64,000 nucleotides of DNA from Bacteroidota bacterium (GTDB lineage: Bacteria > Bacteroidota > Rhodothermia > Balneolales > Balneolaceae). The translations under genes and the position numbers were made by a program. The notes beneath the pieces are model-generated. The model did not search any database, had not been told where the DNA came from, and saw only the letters and a list, made by a program, of their open reading frames with translations. Numbering within the stretch: position 1 is the stretch's first letter; each line of letters begins with the position of its first letter. The stretch covers positions 22,192-86,191 of the forward strand of contig JAQCBZ010000005.1 in the NCBI GenBank assembly GCA_027621355.1. The letters are read 5' to 3'. Shown piece by piece: positions 16,048 to 25,501 of this stretch.

Positions 16048-16917
16048 ATGAAACCACGCACTCTTTTACATTCATTTGCCTTTGCCTTAATCACACTCGG
16101 ATTGATAGGCTGCTCAGGAAGCAAAAATACGGCTTCATTATCCACTATGGACACCTCCATGACGATAGATGGCGAGCCTGCTGAATGGGATCTGGAATCT
16201 ACTCGGTTATTGATGGATGATAGATTCCATATCTATGCCTCCAAAAATCCAGCCGGGGACGTTCTATATGTGTATATCAACGTAGCCAGTCCTTTTTTAC
16301 AGGAGGCCGTTAAACGCTCGGGACTCACCCTTTATTTGAGCTCTGATAAAGAAAATCCCGAAGCCCGAGGTGTAACCTATCCTTCGGGCACCTTCAATCT
16401 GCTAAGGGATAATCCAGGATTTTATGATGATTTTTTGCGTGACAAAGAGTGGCTTAGCAAAAGGGAAAATATTGATGATCTCCAGGCAAGTGAGTCAAGG
16501 ATTTATCAAACAACTACCCTCAAGGAGAAATACGATAAGAAATCAACTCAGGATGCTGCCAATGTTCCATTATCGATGATACAATCTGAGGGTACGGTGA
16601 TAGGATTGGACACCGTACAAACGGGATTATCCTTGGAATGGATGATTCCCCTGGACCGTACCGCGCCATTTCAGGTGGAGTCGGATGAACTCGTCATGGG
16701 GATTGCAATCGAACCCCCCATGTTTGTGTTTCGCAGTGAAGAAGACATTACCCAACCCTCATCAAGAGTAGGGCAAGGATATGGAAGTGGCTATGGATAT
16801 GGTGGCTACGGGCAAGGACGCTATGGCCGTCGTCCCCAGCGTCGCGCCCCTACCGACCAAGGGCATGCCATTCGGCGTTCCCTTGGCGAAACAGAGGTTT
16901 GGTTTACACTAAAGTAG
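16048..16917 (+). CDS. Lipoprotein with CBM9/DOMON-like domain and G/Y-rich segment
   Basis: I do not recognise a named gene. The N-terminus is a lipoprotein signal with lipobox LIGC (Cys near residue 22), so the protein is anchored to a membrane. From residue 38 the sequence MTIDGEPAEWD followed by beta-rich DDRFHIYASKNP and LYVYINV resembles CBM9-like sugar- or ligand-binding domains. The middle region is beta-rich and charged. Near the C-terminus (about residues 245-275) there is a low-complexity Gly/Tyr/Arg stretch, then a conserved-looking GETEVWFTLK end. It stands alone between divergent brx and convergent sodA. The function is unknown; a surface or periplasmic binding protein is plausible. 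Confidence 0.75.
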   Translation: MKPRTLLHSFAFALITLGLIGCSGSKNTASLSTMDTSMTIDGEPAEWDLESTRLLMDDRFHIYASKNPAGDVLYVYINVASPFLQEAVKRSGLTLYLSSDKENPEARGVTYPSGTFNLLRDNPGFYDDFLRDKEWLSKRENIDDLQASESRIYQTTTLKEKYDKKSTQDAANVPLSMIQSEGTVIGLDTVQTGLSLEWMIPLDRTAPFQVESDELVMGIAIEPPMFVFRSEEDITQPSSRVGQGYGSGYGYGGYGQGRYGRRPQRRAPTDQGHAIRRSLGETEVWFTLK

Positions 16918-16999
16918 GCGCGGTTCGTCTATCGCACGTCACGATGTTTGGATCGCAGTTTCTATCCCATGCAGCGACGTCACAGACCTTATCTCCAGA

Positions 17000-17608
17000 T
17001 TACAGCGCAGCGTCGTAGTATGTTTGGACTTGCTCCCAGTTCACGACATTCCAAAACGCAGAGATGTAATCAGGACGACGGTTTTGATAATGCAAATAGT
17101 AGGCATGTTCCCACACATCAAGACCCAGAATAGGCGTATGTCCATCCATAATGGGGCTGTCCTGATTGGCCGTTGAGGTGACATGAAGTTTGCCTTGTCC
17201 ATCCACCACTAACCAAGCCCATCCAGAACCAAAACGTGTCGATGCCGCATTTGCAAAGGCTTCTTTGAATGCATCGAAGGATCCAAACTCAGCATCGATT
17301 GCCTCAGCCAAAGAGCCTGATGGTGATCCGGAACCGTTTGGCGATAGAATGGTCCAAAACAAATTATGATTGGCATATCCACCTCCATTATTGATTACAC
17401 CTTGACGAATCGAAGTGTCAACAGTGTCAAGGTTTTGCAAAACCTCTTCGATGGGCTTTTCTGCCAAGGCATGTCCTTCAAGGGCGGCGCTCACCTTCGA
17501 GGCATACCCTGCATGATGCTTGGTGTGGTGTATTTCCATCGTTTTAGCATCAAAATGAGGCTCTAAAGCATCATATGCATACGGGAGGTCGGGGAGTGTA
17601 AAAGCCAT
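17000..17608 (-). CDS. sodA: Superoxide dismutase, Mn-type
   Basis: Dismutes superoxide to oxygen and peroxide in the cytoplasm. I start at ATG 17608 ([10 protein letters not shown]), giving 202 residues, the usual family size; an upstream in-frame ATG at 17635 adds an unrelated nonapeptide. Metal ligands are visible: H27 in MEIHHTKHH, the His in ANHNLFW, and Asp and His in [14 protein letters not shown]. The GGGYANH segment and Gln in STANQDSP are the pattern of manganese rather than iron enzymes, although cambialistic use cannot be excluded. There is no signal peptide. It is convergent with the lipoprotein gene. Confidence 0.95.
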   Translation of the reverse strand: MAFTLPDLPYAYDALEPHFDAKTMEIHHTKHHAGYASKVSAALEGHALAEKPIEEVLQNLDTVDTSIRQGVINNGGGYANHNLFWTILSPNGSGSPSGSLAEAIDAEFGSFDAFKEAFANAASTRFGSGWAWLVVDGQGKLHVTSTANQDSPIMDGHTPILGLDVWEHAYYLHYQNRRPDYISAFWNVVNWEQVQTYYDAAL

Positions 17609-17641
17609 AATCTTAGAATTATTGAATTGTTTCAACTGACT

Positions 17642-17667
17642 GTTATAAGGTAAAAAACGAGTGTCAA
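17642..17667 (-). promoter_or_regulatory. Possible sodA promoter
   Basis: On the minus strand TTGACA (17667-17662) is followed 14 bases later by TATAAC (17647-17642), or 16 bases later by TAACAG. The hexamers match well but the spacing is short. The predicted transcript would begin about 30 bases before the sodA ATG. Confidence 0.4.
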
Positions 17668-17752
17668 GTTGTCCACGTTCCCTTATCTTTTTTCCACGGT
17701 ATTATCTATTACTGTGCCTCCACGCTAGCAAGCATTCACCAACCCTCACGTT

Positions 17753-19213
17753 ATGTCAACCTCTTCCAAACATTTTGACCTTATTGTTCTCGGAAGTGGC
17801 CCTGCAGGGTACTCCTGTGCCGTCCAAGCTGCTAAAATGAATAAACGTGTGGTTGTGGTAGAAGCCCAACGTGACGAGTTAGGTGGGACATGGATTCACA
17901 CAGGTACCGTTCCTAGCAAAGCTCTCAAAGAGGCAGCCAAAACCATTTTCAAGTTTCATAATCAGTTTGGGGACGAAAAAGGTCGTAAACCCTTTGAGCG
18001 TTTTCAAATGGAAGACCTTATCCAGTATAAATCATCCATTTTGGAGTCCAAAGGACAGAAGATTATGGAGGATTTGGTGGGGTATGATGTGCAAATCATC
18101 CGAGGGCATGGCGCACTGAAGGATCCCCATACGATCGACGTCACTCATGCTGATGGAAGTACATCCACACTGCAAGCAACCCATATATTGCTCGCTACAG
18201 GCAGTCGGCAGCCTCTACCCGAAACATTTGAACTCAACGGAACAACCGTCCTCGACATACGGGCGATCCTCACACTCACGCACATCCCACGTCGACTGAC
18301 CATCGTTGGCAACACTGTAAATGCGTACGAGTTCGCGACTATTTTTGCTTCTTTAGGGACACATGTGGCTATTTTGTGTGGCAAGCCAGAGCTATTGTCA
18401 TTTCTAGATCGTCGGATCAAGAAGGAGATGCAAAAGGTACTCGATCACCTTGACATACGTTTGTTCACCTCTGCTACGATCGATCACATTACCAAAAACC
18501 CACTACGTAACTGCACAGAGGTTGGCTTCCATAGTGAACCAGAACCCGATCGTCTTCAAATTCTGGAAACAGATCTTGTACTGCATGCTGGTTCTACCAT
18601 ACCGAATACAGAGGGACTTGGACTTGAGCATGTGGGTGTCCAGCTCGATGAAAAAGGGGCCATATTGGTCAACGAAGGATACCAGACAGCCGAGCCCTCC
18701 ATTTATGCCGCAGGGGATGTCGTGGGGACAACGTCTTTTGCCTCTGCTTCTTTCGTTCAAGGCTATTTAGCTGCGTGTCATATGCAGGGGGATACGGCAT
18801 TTAATGCAGAACAAAATCAGTTAGTTCCATACGGGATCTACTCCATCCCAGAAATTGCAGGCGTTGGGCTTACGGAAGAAGAAGCCATTGAGCGTGGCTT
18901 TGATGTTGCCGCTGGACGGGCAAAGTATAAAAACGTGACCCAGGCGGATGTTTCGAGGACAGAATTAGGGGTCTTAAAGCTCGTTTTTGAGAAAAAAAGT
19001 CACAAGTTGCTTGGCGTACATATTCTGGGTGAATACGCAACAGATCTAATTCATACAGGGCAGTCGGTCATGGGAAATGGCGGGACCATTGATTATTTCA
19101 CACAGTCCGTGATGAATTATCCAACCTTTAGTGAAGCTTACCGTTTGGCTGCTTTCCATGGCTTGAATCGACTAGAAAAGAATTTAAAACTTCTAGACAC
19201 GAGCGAAGATTAG
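17753..19213 (+). CDS. sthA: Soluble pyridine nucleotide transhydrogenase
   Basis: FAD flavoprotein of 486 residues that moves hydride between NADPH and NAD+. It has an N-terminal FAD Rossmann motif GSGPAG (14-19), a second NAD-binding motif, an AAGDVVG FAD segment and a C-terminal interface domain ending NYPTFSEAYRLAAFHGLNRL. That ending matches SthA rather than lipoamide dehydrogenase, which has a catalytic His there. In the active-site loop GGTWIHTGTVPSK, the positions of the two redox cysteines are W47 and T52. E. coli SthA keeps the first Cys, so this protein has lost both. The second nucleotide loop also reads GNTVNAYE instead of the commoner GxGxxGxE. It is unlikely to work as a disulfide reductase. 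Confidence 0.88.
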   Translation: MSTSSKHFDLIVLGSGPAGYSCAVQAAKMNKRVVVVEAQRDELGGTWIHTGTVPSKALKEAAKTIFKFHNQFGDEKGRKPFERFQMEDLIQYKSSILESKGQKIMEDLVGYDVQIIRGHGALKDPHTIDVTHADGSTSTLQATHILLATGSRQPLPETFELNGTTVLDIRAILTLTHIPRRLTIVGNTVNAYEFATIFASLGTHVAILCGKPELLSFLDRRIKKEMQKVLDHLDIRLFTSATIDHITKNPLRNCTEVGFHSEPEPDRLQILETDLVLHAGSTIPNTEGLGLEHVGVQLDEKGAILVNEGYQTAEPSIYAAGDVVGTTSFASASFVQGYLAACHMQGDTAFNAEQNQLVPYGIYSIPEIAGVGLTEEEAIERGFDVAAGRAKYKNVTQADVSRTELGVLKLVFEKKSHKLLGVHILGEYATDLIHTGQSVMGNGGTIDYFTQSVMNYPTFSEAYRLAAFHGLNRLEKNLKLLDTSED

Positions 19214-19222
19214 ACGGACGCT

Positions 19223-20101
19223 TTAAGGCTTTGCATAATGGATGGTCATAGGCCGTCCTTTTGCGTCTCGAGGGGACTCCACTTCTGGAAAAACCCTCCC
19301 AGCACCATTCACCGCCTGATAGCAGCCCCAGGCTAATGCCATGGCGTCCAGGACATCATCAGGCTGGACATCCTTTCTCTTTGTTTGAGTCATGCAATTC
19401 TCATAGCACGAAGGTGCCTCAACAAACCCCTGAGTTTCAAGTAATACAAGTCGTTGATGTCGCCCCTCGGCCGTTTTCTTAGAGGCAAGCGATGGATGGT
19501 TTTGAGAGCGTTCAAACGAAGGGTCTGGTACGTTGCCTGGCGAGTGGCCTGGCGCGTGGTCTGTGGATAATGCAGGCATCCCATGTACCCAACACTGAAA
19601 TTGCCATTCTGGGTGTGCTTCATGCAGACGCTCATCCGCATTATCGAGCCTATCCCAAAGAGCATCCATTTGTCGAATCTTGGGCATAAGATTCCATGCT
19701 TGAATCGAACATTTCGAGCCAATAAGCTGGTGCTGGAAGGCCATTGCCTCGTGATACGAATCAAAATCAAGTACCTCACGAATGGGTGGCGTAAAGATGG
19801 AGGAGCGCTTGGATCCCAAAGCATCACGCACAGCAAGATCACACGCCCGTTTGGGTGCGTCCACATCCGTAGATGAGGCTAGGCCTATAGGGACATCGAT
19901 CCAAGCTTGATGACAGTTCTGGAGTAGATCAAAAAGATCCTCTTGCCCCATTAGCAGGCTCCACTCCACATGACTTACCTCACTCGTTGGCGAAACATCA
20001 GGGTTGGTGCGGAGCCATAGCGAAATAGCTATCCATCCTGCACGACATCCATCCAATCCCACCACTCGTTGTACTTCGGACTGAGTGGGCGAAGCGCTCA
20101 C
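19223..20101 (-). CDS. DUF429 family protein, putative RNase H-fold nuclease
   Basis: A 292-residue member of DUF429. Family positions are present: GLDGCRAGW at the start, WIDVPIGLASS, the RACDLAVRDALGSKRSSIFTPP block, MPKIRQMDALW, the HPEWQFQCW strand, and a C-terminal PDDVLDAMALAWGCY with paired acidic residues. The fold is RNase H-like and the Asp residues could bind metal, but the cellular role is unknown. It has a GTG start that overlaps the aspS stop by four bases (GTGA), so it is translationally coupled to aspS. A short region near residue 175 is rich in Pro, Gly and His and looks like an insertion. Confidence 0.85.
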   Translation of the reverse strand: MSASPTQSEVQRVVGLDGCRAGWIAISLWLRTNPDVSPTSEVSHVEWSLLMGQEDLFDLLQNCHQAWIDVPIGLASSTDVDAPKRACDLAVRDALGSKRSSIFTPPIREVLDFDSYHEAMAFQHQLIGSKCSIQAWNLMPKIRQMDALWDRLDNADERLHEAHPEWQFQCWVHGMPALSTDHAPGHSPGNVPDPSFERSQNHPSLASKKTAEGRHQRLVLLETQGFVEAPSCYENCMTQTKRKDVQPDDVLDAMALAWGCYQAVNGAGRVFPEVESPRDAKGRPMTIHYAKP

Positions 20102-21915
20102 GACTCTTGGTCGGTCTCTTGGGGCTTCACACCCTCAGCAAGCCGAATATGAAGCTCATCTAATTGTTCGGTAGATACAGCACTTGGTGACGCATCCATT
20201 AAACTTTGTGCACGCTGATTTTTGGGGAAGGCAATCACTTCACGGATGGAATCGGCGCCCGTCATAATCATTAAAATGCGATCCAGCCCTAACGCAATTC
20301 CGCCATGAGGGGGTGCTCCGTAGGAAAAGGCCTTTAATAAGAACCCAAACTTTTCTTCCGCCTCTTTTTCTCCAATACCGAGCAAGTCAAAGACCTTGCG
20401 CTGCATATCCTGCTCGTGTATCCGGATAGACCCTCCACCTATTTCACTACCGTTCAGGACCAAATCATACGCTCGGGACCTTACAGATCCAGGATCGGAT
20501 TCCAATTGAGCAACATCCTCAGGATGGGGTGACGTAAATGGATGATGCAACGCAAAATAGCGCTGTTCTTCTTCGTCCCACTCTACTAACGGAAAATCAG
20601 TGACCCAGCAAAAGGCCCACGGCCCAAATGAGGATGGATGAGTCTCGCGCAGGTTCCACTCATCTGCAGCAAGCAACCTCATGGTGCCCATGTGGGAAAA
20701 AAGCTGCATCCCTTCGCCTGCAAGGATTAGGACTAGATCCCCTTTTTCTGCTCCGGATGCCTCCATGATTGCCTGATGATGATCCTCCGTAAGGAATTTA
20801 GCAACACTACTGGTCAGCCCCTCATCTGTCCATTTCGCATAAATCACACCCGGGACACCCGTCGCATGCTTCACTTTCTCAATAAATCGATCCAAGGCTC
20901 CACGCCCTAGGGAACCCTGCCCAGGGATACGAATTCCGAGAACATGCCCACCAGCTGCAACAGCACCATCAAACAGCTTAAACCCTGTGGAAGAGAGCAC
21001 TTCAGATAGATCTACAATGGGCGAACCAAAACGTACATCCGGCTTATCAGACCCATAGGAGTGAATCGCCTCCTCATAGGTCATCCGATGAAATGTCTTA
21101 GGCAGTTCAACATCCATAAAGGTGGACCACAAATGCCCCATTAACCCTTCATGAAGCGTATATATATCTTCCTCATCCACAAAAGACATTTCCACATCGA
21201 CCTGGGTAAACTCAGGCTGTCGATCAGCACGTAAATCTTCGTCCCGGAAGCATTTCACAATTTGGACATATCGATCAAAGCCAGAAACCATCAGCATTTG
21301 CTTGTAGGTTTGTGGGCTTTGGGGTAATGCGTAGAAGGTTCCAGCATTCACACGACTAGGCACCAAATAGTCACGAGCACCCTCGGGTGTGGACTTCATC
21401 AAAACAGGCGTCTCAATCTCGGCAAAATCGTGTTGGTGGTAAAAACCACGAATAGCATGAGCAACCCTCGAACGCAATTGCAGCTTTTGCTGCAGGGGCT
21501 GACGACGTAGATCGAGGTAGCGGTATCGTAGTCGCAAGTCGTCTGATGCTTGTACGTCCGTTTTGACCTCAAATGGTGGCACATCGGACTTTGAATACAC
21601 AACGAGTTCGGTGACGACAATTTCAATATCCCCAGTAGGTAACTCGGGGTTCTTTGATTCACGCTCTCGCACAACGCCACGACATCCAACCACATCTTCA
21701 GCTCTGAGTTTTGCCGCTTGCTGCATCATTTGGTCAGAAATAGCCTCATCAGATTCATCAATCACAATCTGCGTCACACCATAACGATCACGAACATCCG
21801 CAAACACAAGCCCCCCCAAATCACGATGACCGTCAATCCATCCATTAATGACAACATCCTTGGATTGATCGTCCAGTCGCAATTCACCACATGTGTGGGT
21901 TCGTTTGAGTAGCAT
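20098..21915 (-). CDS. aspS: Aspartyl-tRNA synthetase
   Basis: Class II synthetase of 605 residues, the usual bacterial length. It has an N-terminal OB-fold anticodon domain (HTCGELRLDD, GWIDGHRDLGGLVFADVRDR), the catalytic core with RYRYLDLRR, the FAEIETPVL motif 1, FRDEDLRADRQPEFTQ motif 2, a bacterial GAD insertion domain in the middle, and motif 3 GIALGLDRILM. Bacterial AspRS of this length can be discriminating or can also charge tRNA-Asn; the sequence alone does not settle which. It is upstream of and coupled to the DUF429 gene. Confidence 0.97.
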   Translation of the reverse strand: MLLKRTHTCGELRLDDQSKDVVINGWIDGHRDLGGLVFADVRDRYGVTQIVIDESDEAISDQMMQQAAKLRAEDVVGCRGVVRERESKNPELPTGDIEIVVTELVVYSKSDVPPFEVKTDVQASDDLRLRYRYLDLRRQPLQQKLQLRSRVAHAIRGFYHQHDFAEIETPVLMKSTPEGARDYLVPSRVNAGTFYALPQSPQTYKQMLMVSGFDRYVQIVKCFRDEDLRADRQPEFTQVDVEMSFVDEEDIYTLHEGLMGHLWSTFMDVELPKTFHRMTYEEAIHSYGSDKPDVRFGSPIVDLSEVLSSTGFKLFDGAVAAGGHVLGIRIPGQGSLGRGALDRFIEKVKHATGVPGVIYAKWTDEGLTSSVAKFLTEDHHQAIMEASGAEKGDLVLILAGEGMQLFSHMGTMRLLAADEWNLRETHPSSFGPWAFCWVTDFPLVEWDEEEQRYFALHHPFTSPHPEDVAQLESDPGSVRSRAYDLVLNGSEIGGGSIRIHEQDMQRKVFDLLGIGEKEAEEKFGFLLKAFSYGAPPHGGIALGLDRILMIMTGADSIREVIAFPKNQRAQSLMDASPSAVSTEQLDELHIRLAEGVKPQETDQES

Positions 21916-21950
21916 TAATTCTAATTAGTGGATACTAACTCCAGTTAACA

Positions 21951-23237
21951 TTATGGTTGGGTGATTATTACGCCACTTTTCATAATAAAAGATGGGCGCT
22001 CCATCACCTCAATAGATTCAAACGGATTTCCTGGAACAGCCACAAGGTCAGCTATAAAGCCTGGAGCTACATGCCCGATTTCCTCCTCAAGCCCTAAGAC
22101 CTTTGCAGCAATTGATGTGGCACTTTGAATGACTTCCATTACCGGCATCCCGGCCTCAACCATATAGCCAAACTCTTTTGCATTCTCACCGTGAGGAAAC
22201 ACTCCTGCATCTGTTCCAAACGCTATGGGTACACCATAGGCATATGCTTTAGCAAACGTGCTGGTAATTTGGGGTCCAATTGCCTTCGCTTTTGGTACTA
22301 CGATTTCAGGATAATATCCATCGATTTCAGCCTTTTCTGCGACAAAATTACCTGCTGAGATCGTCGGTACGTAATATGCACCCTTCTCAATCATTTTATC
22401 CATTACACGCTCACTCATGTAGGTACCGTGCTCAATGGTTCGCACGCCAGCCTCCACCGCACGCAACATGCCCTCCTCACCATGCGCATGAGCAGCAACG
22501 TGCATTTCATAATCGTTTGCTGTTTCTACAATGGCGGCAAGTTCATCATTCAGGAACTGAGGGTTTTGGCCTGATTTTGCAACGCTCAAAACACCCCCAG
22601 TAGAGGTGATTTTAATATGGTCTGCACCATTTTTGTATCGTTGACGTACAGCCTCTCTAGCCTCAAAAGGTCCGTTAATCACTCCTTCAGGAGGACCAGG
22701 TCGACCCATGAGTTCATTTTTCCACCCATTCGTTGGATCTGCATGACCTCCAGTTGTAGCAATTGATTTTCCCACTGTGATCACTCTAGGACCAAGAGTG
22801 TATCCTTTATTAATAGCATTTCGCAATGCGATATTCACCCCAGTACCACCTAAATCACGTACCGTTGTAAATCCTGCCATCAATGTCTTTTCGGCATAAA
22901 CTGCCGACTGAAACGCTATATCAGCGTCGTTTAGCCTGTACGAATCAAGATATCTCGTTGGACTCGTTTCATTTTCTAAGTGAACATGCAGGTCAATCCA
23001 GCCAGGCATGAGTGTATGATTGGATAGATCAAGGACTTCTGAACCATTATCTGGACTCAAGAAATCCTTCTCAACCGAAACAACATGCCCATCTTCAACG
23101 ATCACAGTGACATTTTGCAAAGGATTGTCTGTATAACCGTCGATAAGCTGACCCGCATGGATATAGATAGACTGTCCATAAAGTTGTGTAGAAAGCGAAC
23201 ATAGAATGGATAGAAAGAGTAAGGGAAGCGTCTTCAT
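21951..23237 (-). CDS. Exported metal-dependent amidohydrolase
   Basis: A 428-residue amidohydrolase with a signal peptide (cleavage near LYG-Q, residue 22), so it is periplasmic or lipid-side. The TIM-barrel metal site is visible: HVH in MPGWIDLHVHLEN, HAHGEEG, the IEHGTYMS His and D in FGTDAGVFPHGEN. The layout matches the imidazolonepropionase-like/prolidase-type Sgx group of secreted dipeptidases and related hydrolases. The substrate is unknown; acyl-amino acids or dipeptides are likely from the family. It begins only 35 bases after tRNA-Met on the same strand, so it may be transcribed through from the tRNA promoter. Confidence 0.87.
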   Translation of the reverse strand: MKTLPLLFLSILCSLSTQLYGQSIYIHAGQLIDGYTDNPLQNVTVIVEDGHVVSVEKDFLSPDNGSEVLDLSNHTLMPGWIDLHVHLENETSPTRYLDSYRLNDADIAFQSAVYAEKTLMAGFTTVRDLGGTGVNIALRNAINKGYTLGPRVITVGKSIATTGGHADPTNGWKNELMGRPGPPEGVINGPFEAREAVRQRYKNGADHIKITSTGGVLSVAKSGQNPQFLNDELAAIVETANDYEMHVAAHAHGEEGMLRAVEAGVRTIEHGTYMSERVMDKMIEKGAYYVPTISAGNFVAEKAEIDGYYPEIVVPKAKAIGPQITSTFAKAYAYGVPIAFGTDAGVFPHGENAKEFGYMVEAGMPVMEVIQSATSIAAKVLGLEEEIGHVAPGFIADLVAVPGNPFESIEVMERPSFIMKSGVIITQP

Positions 23238-23272
23238 AGTCGTCTCAATAATTAGAGAAAGAAGGGAATGAG

Positions 23273-23346
23273 TAGCGTGGGGCGGAATTGAACCGCCGAC
23301 CTCCGGGTTATGAATCCGACGCTCTAACCATCTGAGCTACCACGCC
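23273..23346 (-). tRNA. tRNA-Met (CAT anticodon, elongator type)
   Basis: A 74-base cloverleaf on the minus strand. The acceptor stem is GGCGTGG paired with CCACGCT, with one G-U pair at the end, and the discriminator is A. The D arm has GCTCAGATGGTTAGAGC, the anticodon loop TTCATAA gives CAT, and the T arm is GGCGGTTCAATTCCGCC. It lacks the unpaired first base and GGG/CCC anticodon stem of an initiator. Modification to an Ile-CAU tRNA cannot be excluded by sequence alone. No CCA is encoded. Confidence 0.95.
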
Positions 23347-23436
23347 ATTATGAAATCTTAATGAGCCTATAAAATTAAGGACTTTTTTGCATAAACAATG
23401 GCTCTAAAGAAAATCCTATCTTAACTCTCAAGAAAA

Positions 23437-23452
23437 GTGCGTCCTGACGCAC
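23437..23452. other. Short GC-rich hairpin ahead of proS
   Basis: The sequence GTGCGTCCTGACGCAC forms a six-pair stem with a four-base loop, 48 bases before the preferred proS start. It lies in the 155-base gap between tRNA-Met and proS. It has no run of T on the plus side, so it is not a terminator for that strand. It could be a leader structure or chance. Confidence 0.3.
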
Positions 23453-23500
23453 CTTAAGCCACACCTAGTGCAACCAAAAACGCATTCAAGAACGACTCGC

Positions 23501-25033
23501 ATGGCTAATCGCATTACCTCACAAGAAACTGACTACGCTCAATGGTATCTGGATGTGATCCGGGAGGCCAAGTTAGCTGAACACTCTCCGGTTCGGGGTT
23601 CGATGATTATTCGTCCCAATGGGTACGCCATCTGGGAGTCTATGCAAACGACCTTGGATCATATGTTCAAAGAGACAGGCCACGAAAACGCCTACTTCCC
23701 CCTCTTTATCCCAAAATCGTTTCTCTCCAAAGAGGCAGAGCATGTGGAGGGTTTTGCGAAGGAGTGTGCAGTTGTCACTCATAGCCGCTTGCGTGCGACA
23801 GATGGCGGAGTAGATGTAGATCCTGACTCAAAGCTTGAGGAAGAGCTTATTGTCCGTCCCACATCAGAAACCATTATTTGGGATGCCTACCGTGGGTGGA
23901 TACAGTCGTATCGCGACCTACCTATTCTGATTAATCAATGGGCAAATGTTGTACGGTGGGAGATGAGAACGCGTCTTTTCCTGCGCACGATGGAATTTTT
24001 GTGGCAAGAGGGGCATACCGCTCATGCAACCCGTGACGAAGCGATTGATGAAACGCTAAAAATGCTTGAGGTCTATAAAACGTTTGCTGAACAGACGATG
24101 GCCATGCCTGTGATCACCGGGGTCAAAACAGCATCGGAGCGCTTTGCAGGTGCAGAGGATACCTATTGTATTGAGGCTATGATGCAAGACGGCAAGGCGC
24201 TTCAGGCTGGGACCTCTCATTTCTTGGGACAAAATTTTGCAAAGGCATTTGATGTGACCTACCAAACCAAAGAGGGTGGGTTGGAGCACGTTTGGGCAAC
24301 CAGTTGGGGCGTCTCAACACGATTGATTGGGGGGATAATTATGACGCACAGCGATGATCAGGGGCTCGTCCTCCCTCCTGCTCTGGCTCCTCTACAGATT
24401 GTGATTGTGCCAATTTTCAAATCTGAGGAAGACTTGGATGCCATTGAAGCTCATTGCAAACCTTGGATAGAGGGCCTCAAATCTAGAGGTGTGAGGTGTA
24501 GATTTGATCATCGCTCGCAGTACAAACCCGGCTTTAAATTTGCAGAACATGAAGCGCAGGGTGTTCCTATTCGTATTGCTATCGGTCGTCGAGATATGGA
24601 TGGGCAGGTCGCTGAAGTGGCTAGAAGAGACACCTTATCCAAAGAAAGCATGCCAACAGACGATGCAACCCTCTTTTTAGATGGCTTGGTAGCGTTGCTG
24701 GACACCATTCAAGCAGATCTTTTAGCTTCGGCGCGATCAAGAATGATTGAGTCAACCCGCAAAGTGGATACCTATGAAGAGTTCAAAGAGGCCATAGAGC
24801 ATGGAGGCTTTGTCATAGCCCACTGGGATGGCACCGCAGAGACTGAGAAAAAAATCAAAGAGGAGACCAAAGCAACCATTCGATGCATCCCACTTGGTGG
24901 TGACTTAGGTGCTCACTTTAATGACTATTTAGGGCTTCAAGGATCAACCCAAGAGGGTACACCTTCACTAGCGCCTTGCATGGTGACAGGTACACCTGAA
25001 GTGCGTCCTGTCCTTTTTGCAAGATCGTACTAA
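23501..25033 (+). CDS. proS: Prolyl-tRNA synthetase, archaeal/eukaryal type
   Basis: Class II synthetase of 510 residues from ATG 23501; a GTG at 23468 would add eleven residues of no family likeness. It lacks the bacterial editing insertion and carries the type 3 architecture: motif 2 around [33 protein letters not shown], the anticodon-binding domain, and a C-terminal domain ending in VLFARSY with the terminal Tyr of this class. The C-terminal zinc site is largely gone: the usual CG...CE reads DGTAETE and the later CxxC reads CMVT. I recall this degenerate form in other Bacteroidota ProRS. A small leader hairpin lies upstream. Confidence 0.95.
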   Translation: MANRITSQETDYAQWYLDVIREAKLAEHSPVRGSMIIRPNGYAIWESMQTTLDHMFKETGHENAYFPLFIPKSFLSKEAEHVEGFAKECAVVTHSRLRATDGGVDVDPDSKLEEELIVRPTSETIIWDAYRGWIQSYRDLPILINQWANVVRWEMRTRLFLRTMEFLWQEGHTAHATRDEAIDETLKMLEVYKTFAEQTMAMPVITGVKTASERFAGAEDTYCIEAMMQDGKALQAGTSHFLGQNFAKAFDVTYQTKEGGLEHVWATSWGVSTRLIGGIIMTHSDDQGLVLPPALAPLQIVIVPIFKSEEDLDAIEAHCKPWIEGLKSRGVRCRFDHRSQYKPGFKFAEHEAQGVPIRIAIGRRDMDGQVAEVARRDTLSKESMPTDDATLFLDGLVALLDTIQADLLASARSRMIESTRKVDTYEEFKEAIEHGGFVIAHWDGTAETEKKIKEETKATIRCIPLGGDLGAHFNDYLGLQGSTQEGTPSLAPCMVTGTPEVRPVLFARSY

Positions 25034-25045
25034 TCCTCTCTCGCG

Positions 25046-25426
25046 GTGACAACCTCAAATACATGGTCCTGGGTGGGATTTACGCTATTCACTCTAGCGC
25101 TTTTGTGGTTGACACTTACCCCCATGGACAGACCCTCTGTGAATCCTGGTGGATTCCTCGATAAAATGGCACATTTCAGCCTTTTCGGTTTCTGGAGCTA
25201 TCTCTTCGGATCGTTTATGGATGGAAAATGGAAGGGAGTGCACCTATTTGCCCTAACTGCGGTCGTCGGTACCCTGTTTGGCGCCTTGGTGGAAGGCTTG
25301 CAACTGACACTTGCAGTGGGACGCTCTTTTGAAGTATTAGACATGGTCGCTAATGCAGCCGGTGCCACTTGTGCTGGGATTGCTACTTCTTTAAATCTTG
25401 GGTTAAGGCGTTGGAGAACCGAATGA
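25046..25426 (+). CDS. VanZ family membrane protein
   Basis: A 126-residue protein with four membrane helices of the VanZ-like family. The family pattern is visible: LTLTPMDRPSVNPGGFLDKMAHFSLFGFWSYLFG with the conserved Asp-Lys-x-x-His after helix 1, GALVEGLQL with its acidic residue in helix 3, and RSFEVLDMVANAAGATCAG with the conserved Asp and Asn in helix 4. The role is poorly known; VanZ homologues have been tied to lipoglycopeptide tolerance. It has a GTG start 12 bases after proS and probably reads through from it. The tonB promoter lies in its 3' end. Confidence 0.85.
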   Translation: MTTSNTWSWVGFTLFTLALLWLTLTPMDRPSVNPGGFLDKMAHFSLFGFWSYLFGSFMDGKWKGVHLFALTAVVGTLFGALVEGLQLTLAVGRSFEVLDMVANAAGATCAGIATSLNLGLRRWRTE

Positions 25427-25439
25427 AATCGTGTATACT
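25411..25439 (+). promoter_or_regulatory. Sigma-70-like promoter of tonB
   Basis: TTGGAG (25411-25416), a 17-base spacer, and TATACT (25434-25439) preceded by TG as in an extended -10. The -35 lies inside the end of the vanZ gene. The predicted start near 25446 leaves a leader of about 56 bases before tonB. Confidence 0.6.
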
Positions 25440-25501
25440 AAAAGCTCAACTGTGCCGTCAATATGTAAGGGCCCATTGAACTACGCTAATCAAACTAGAT
25501 T

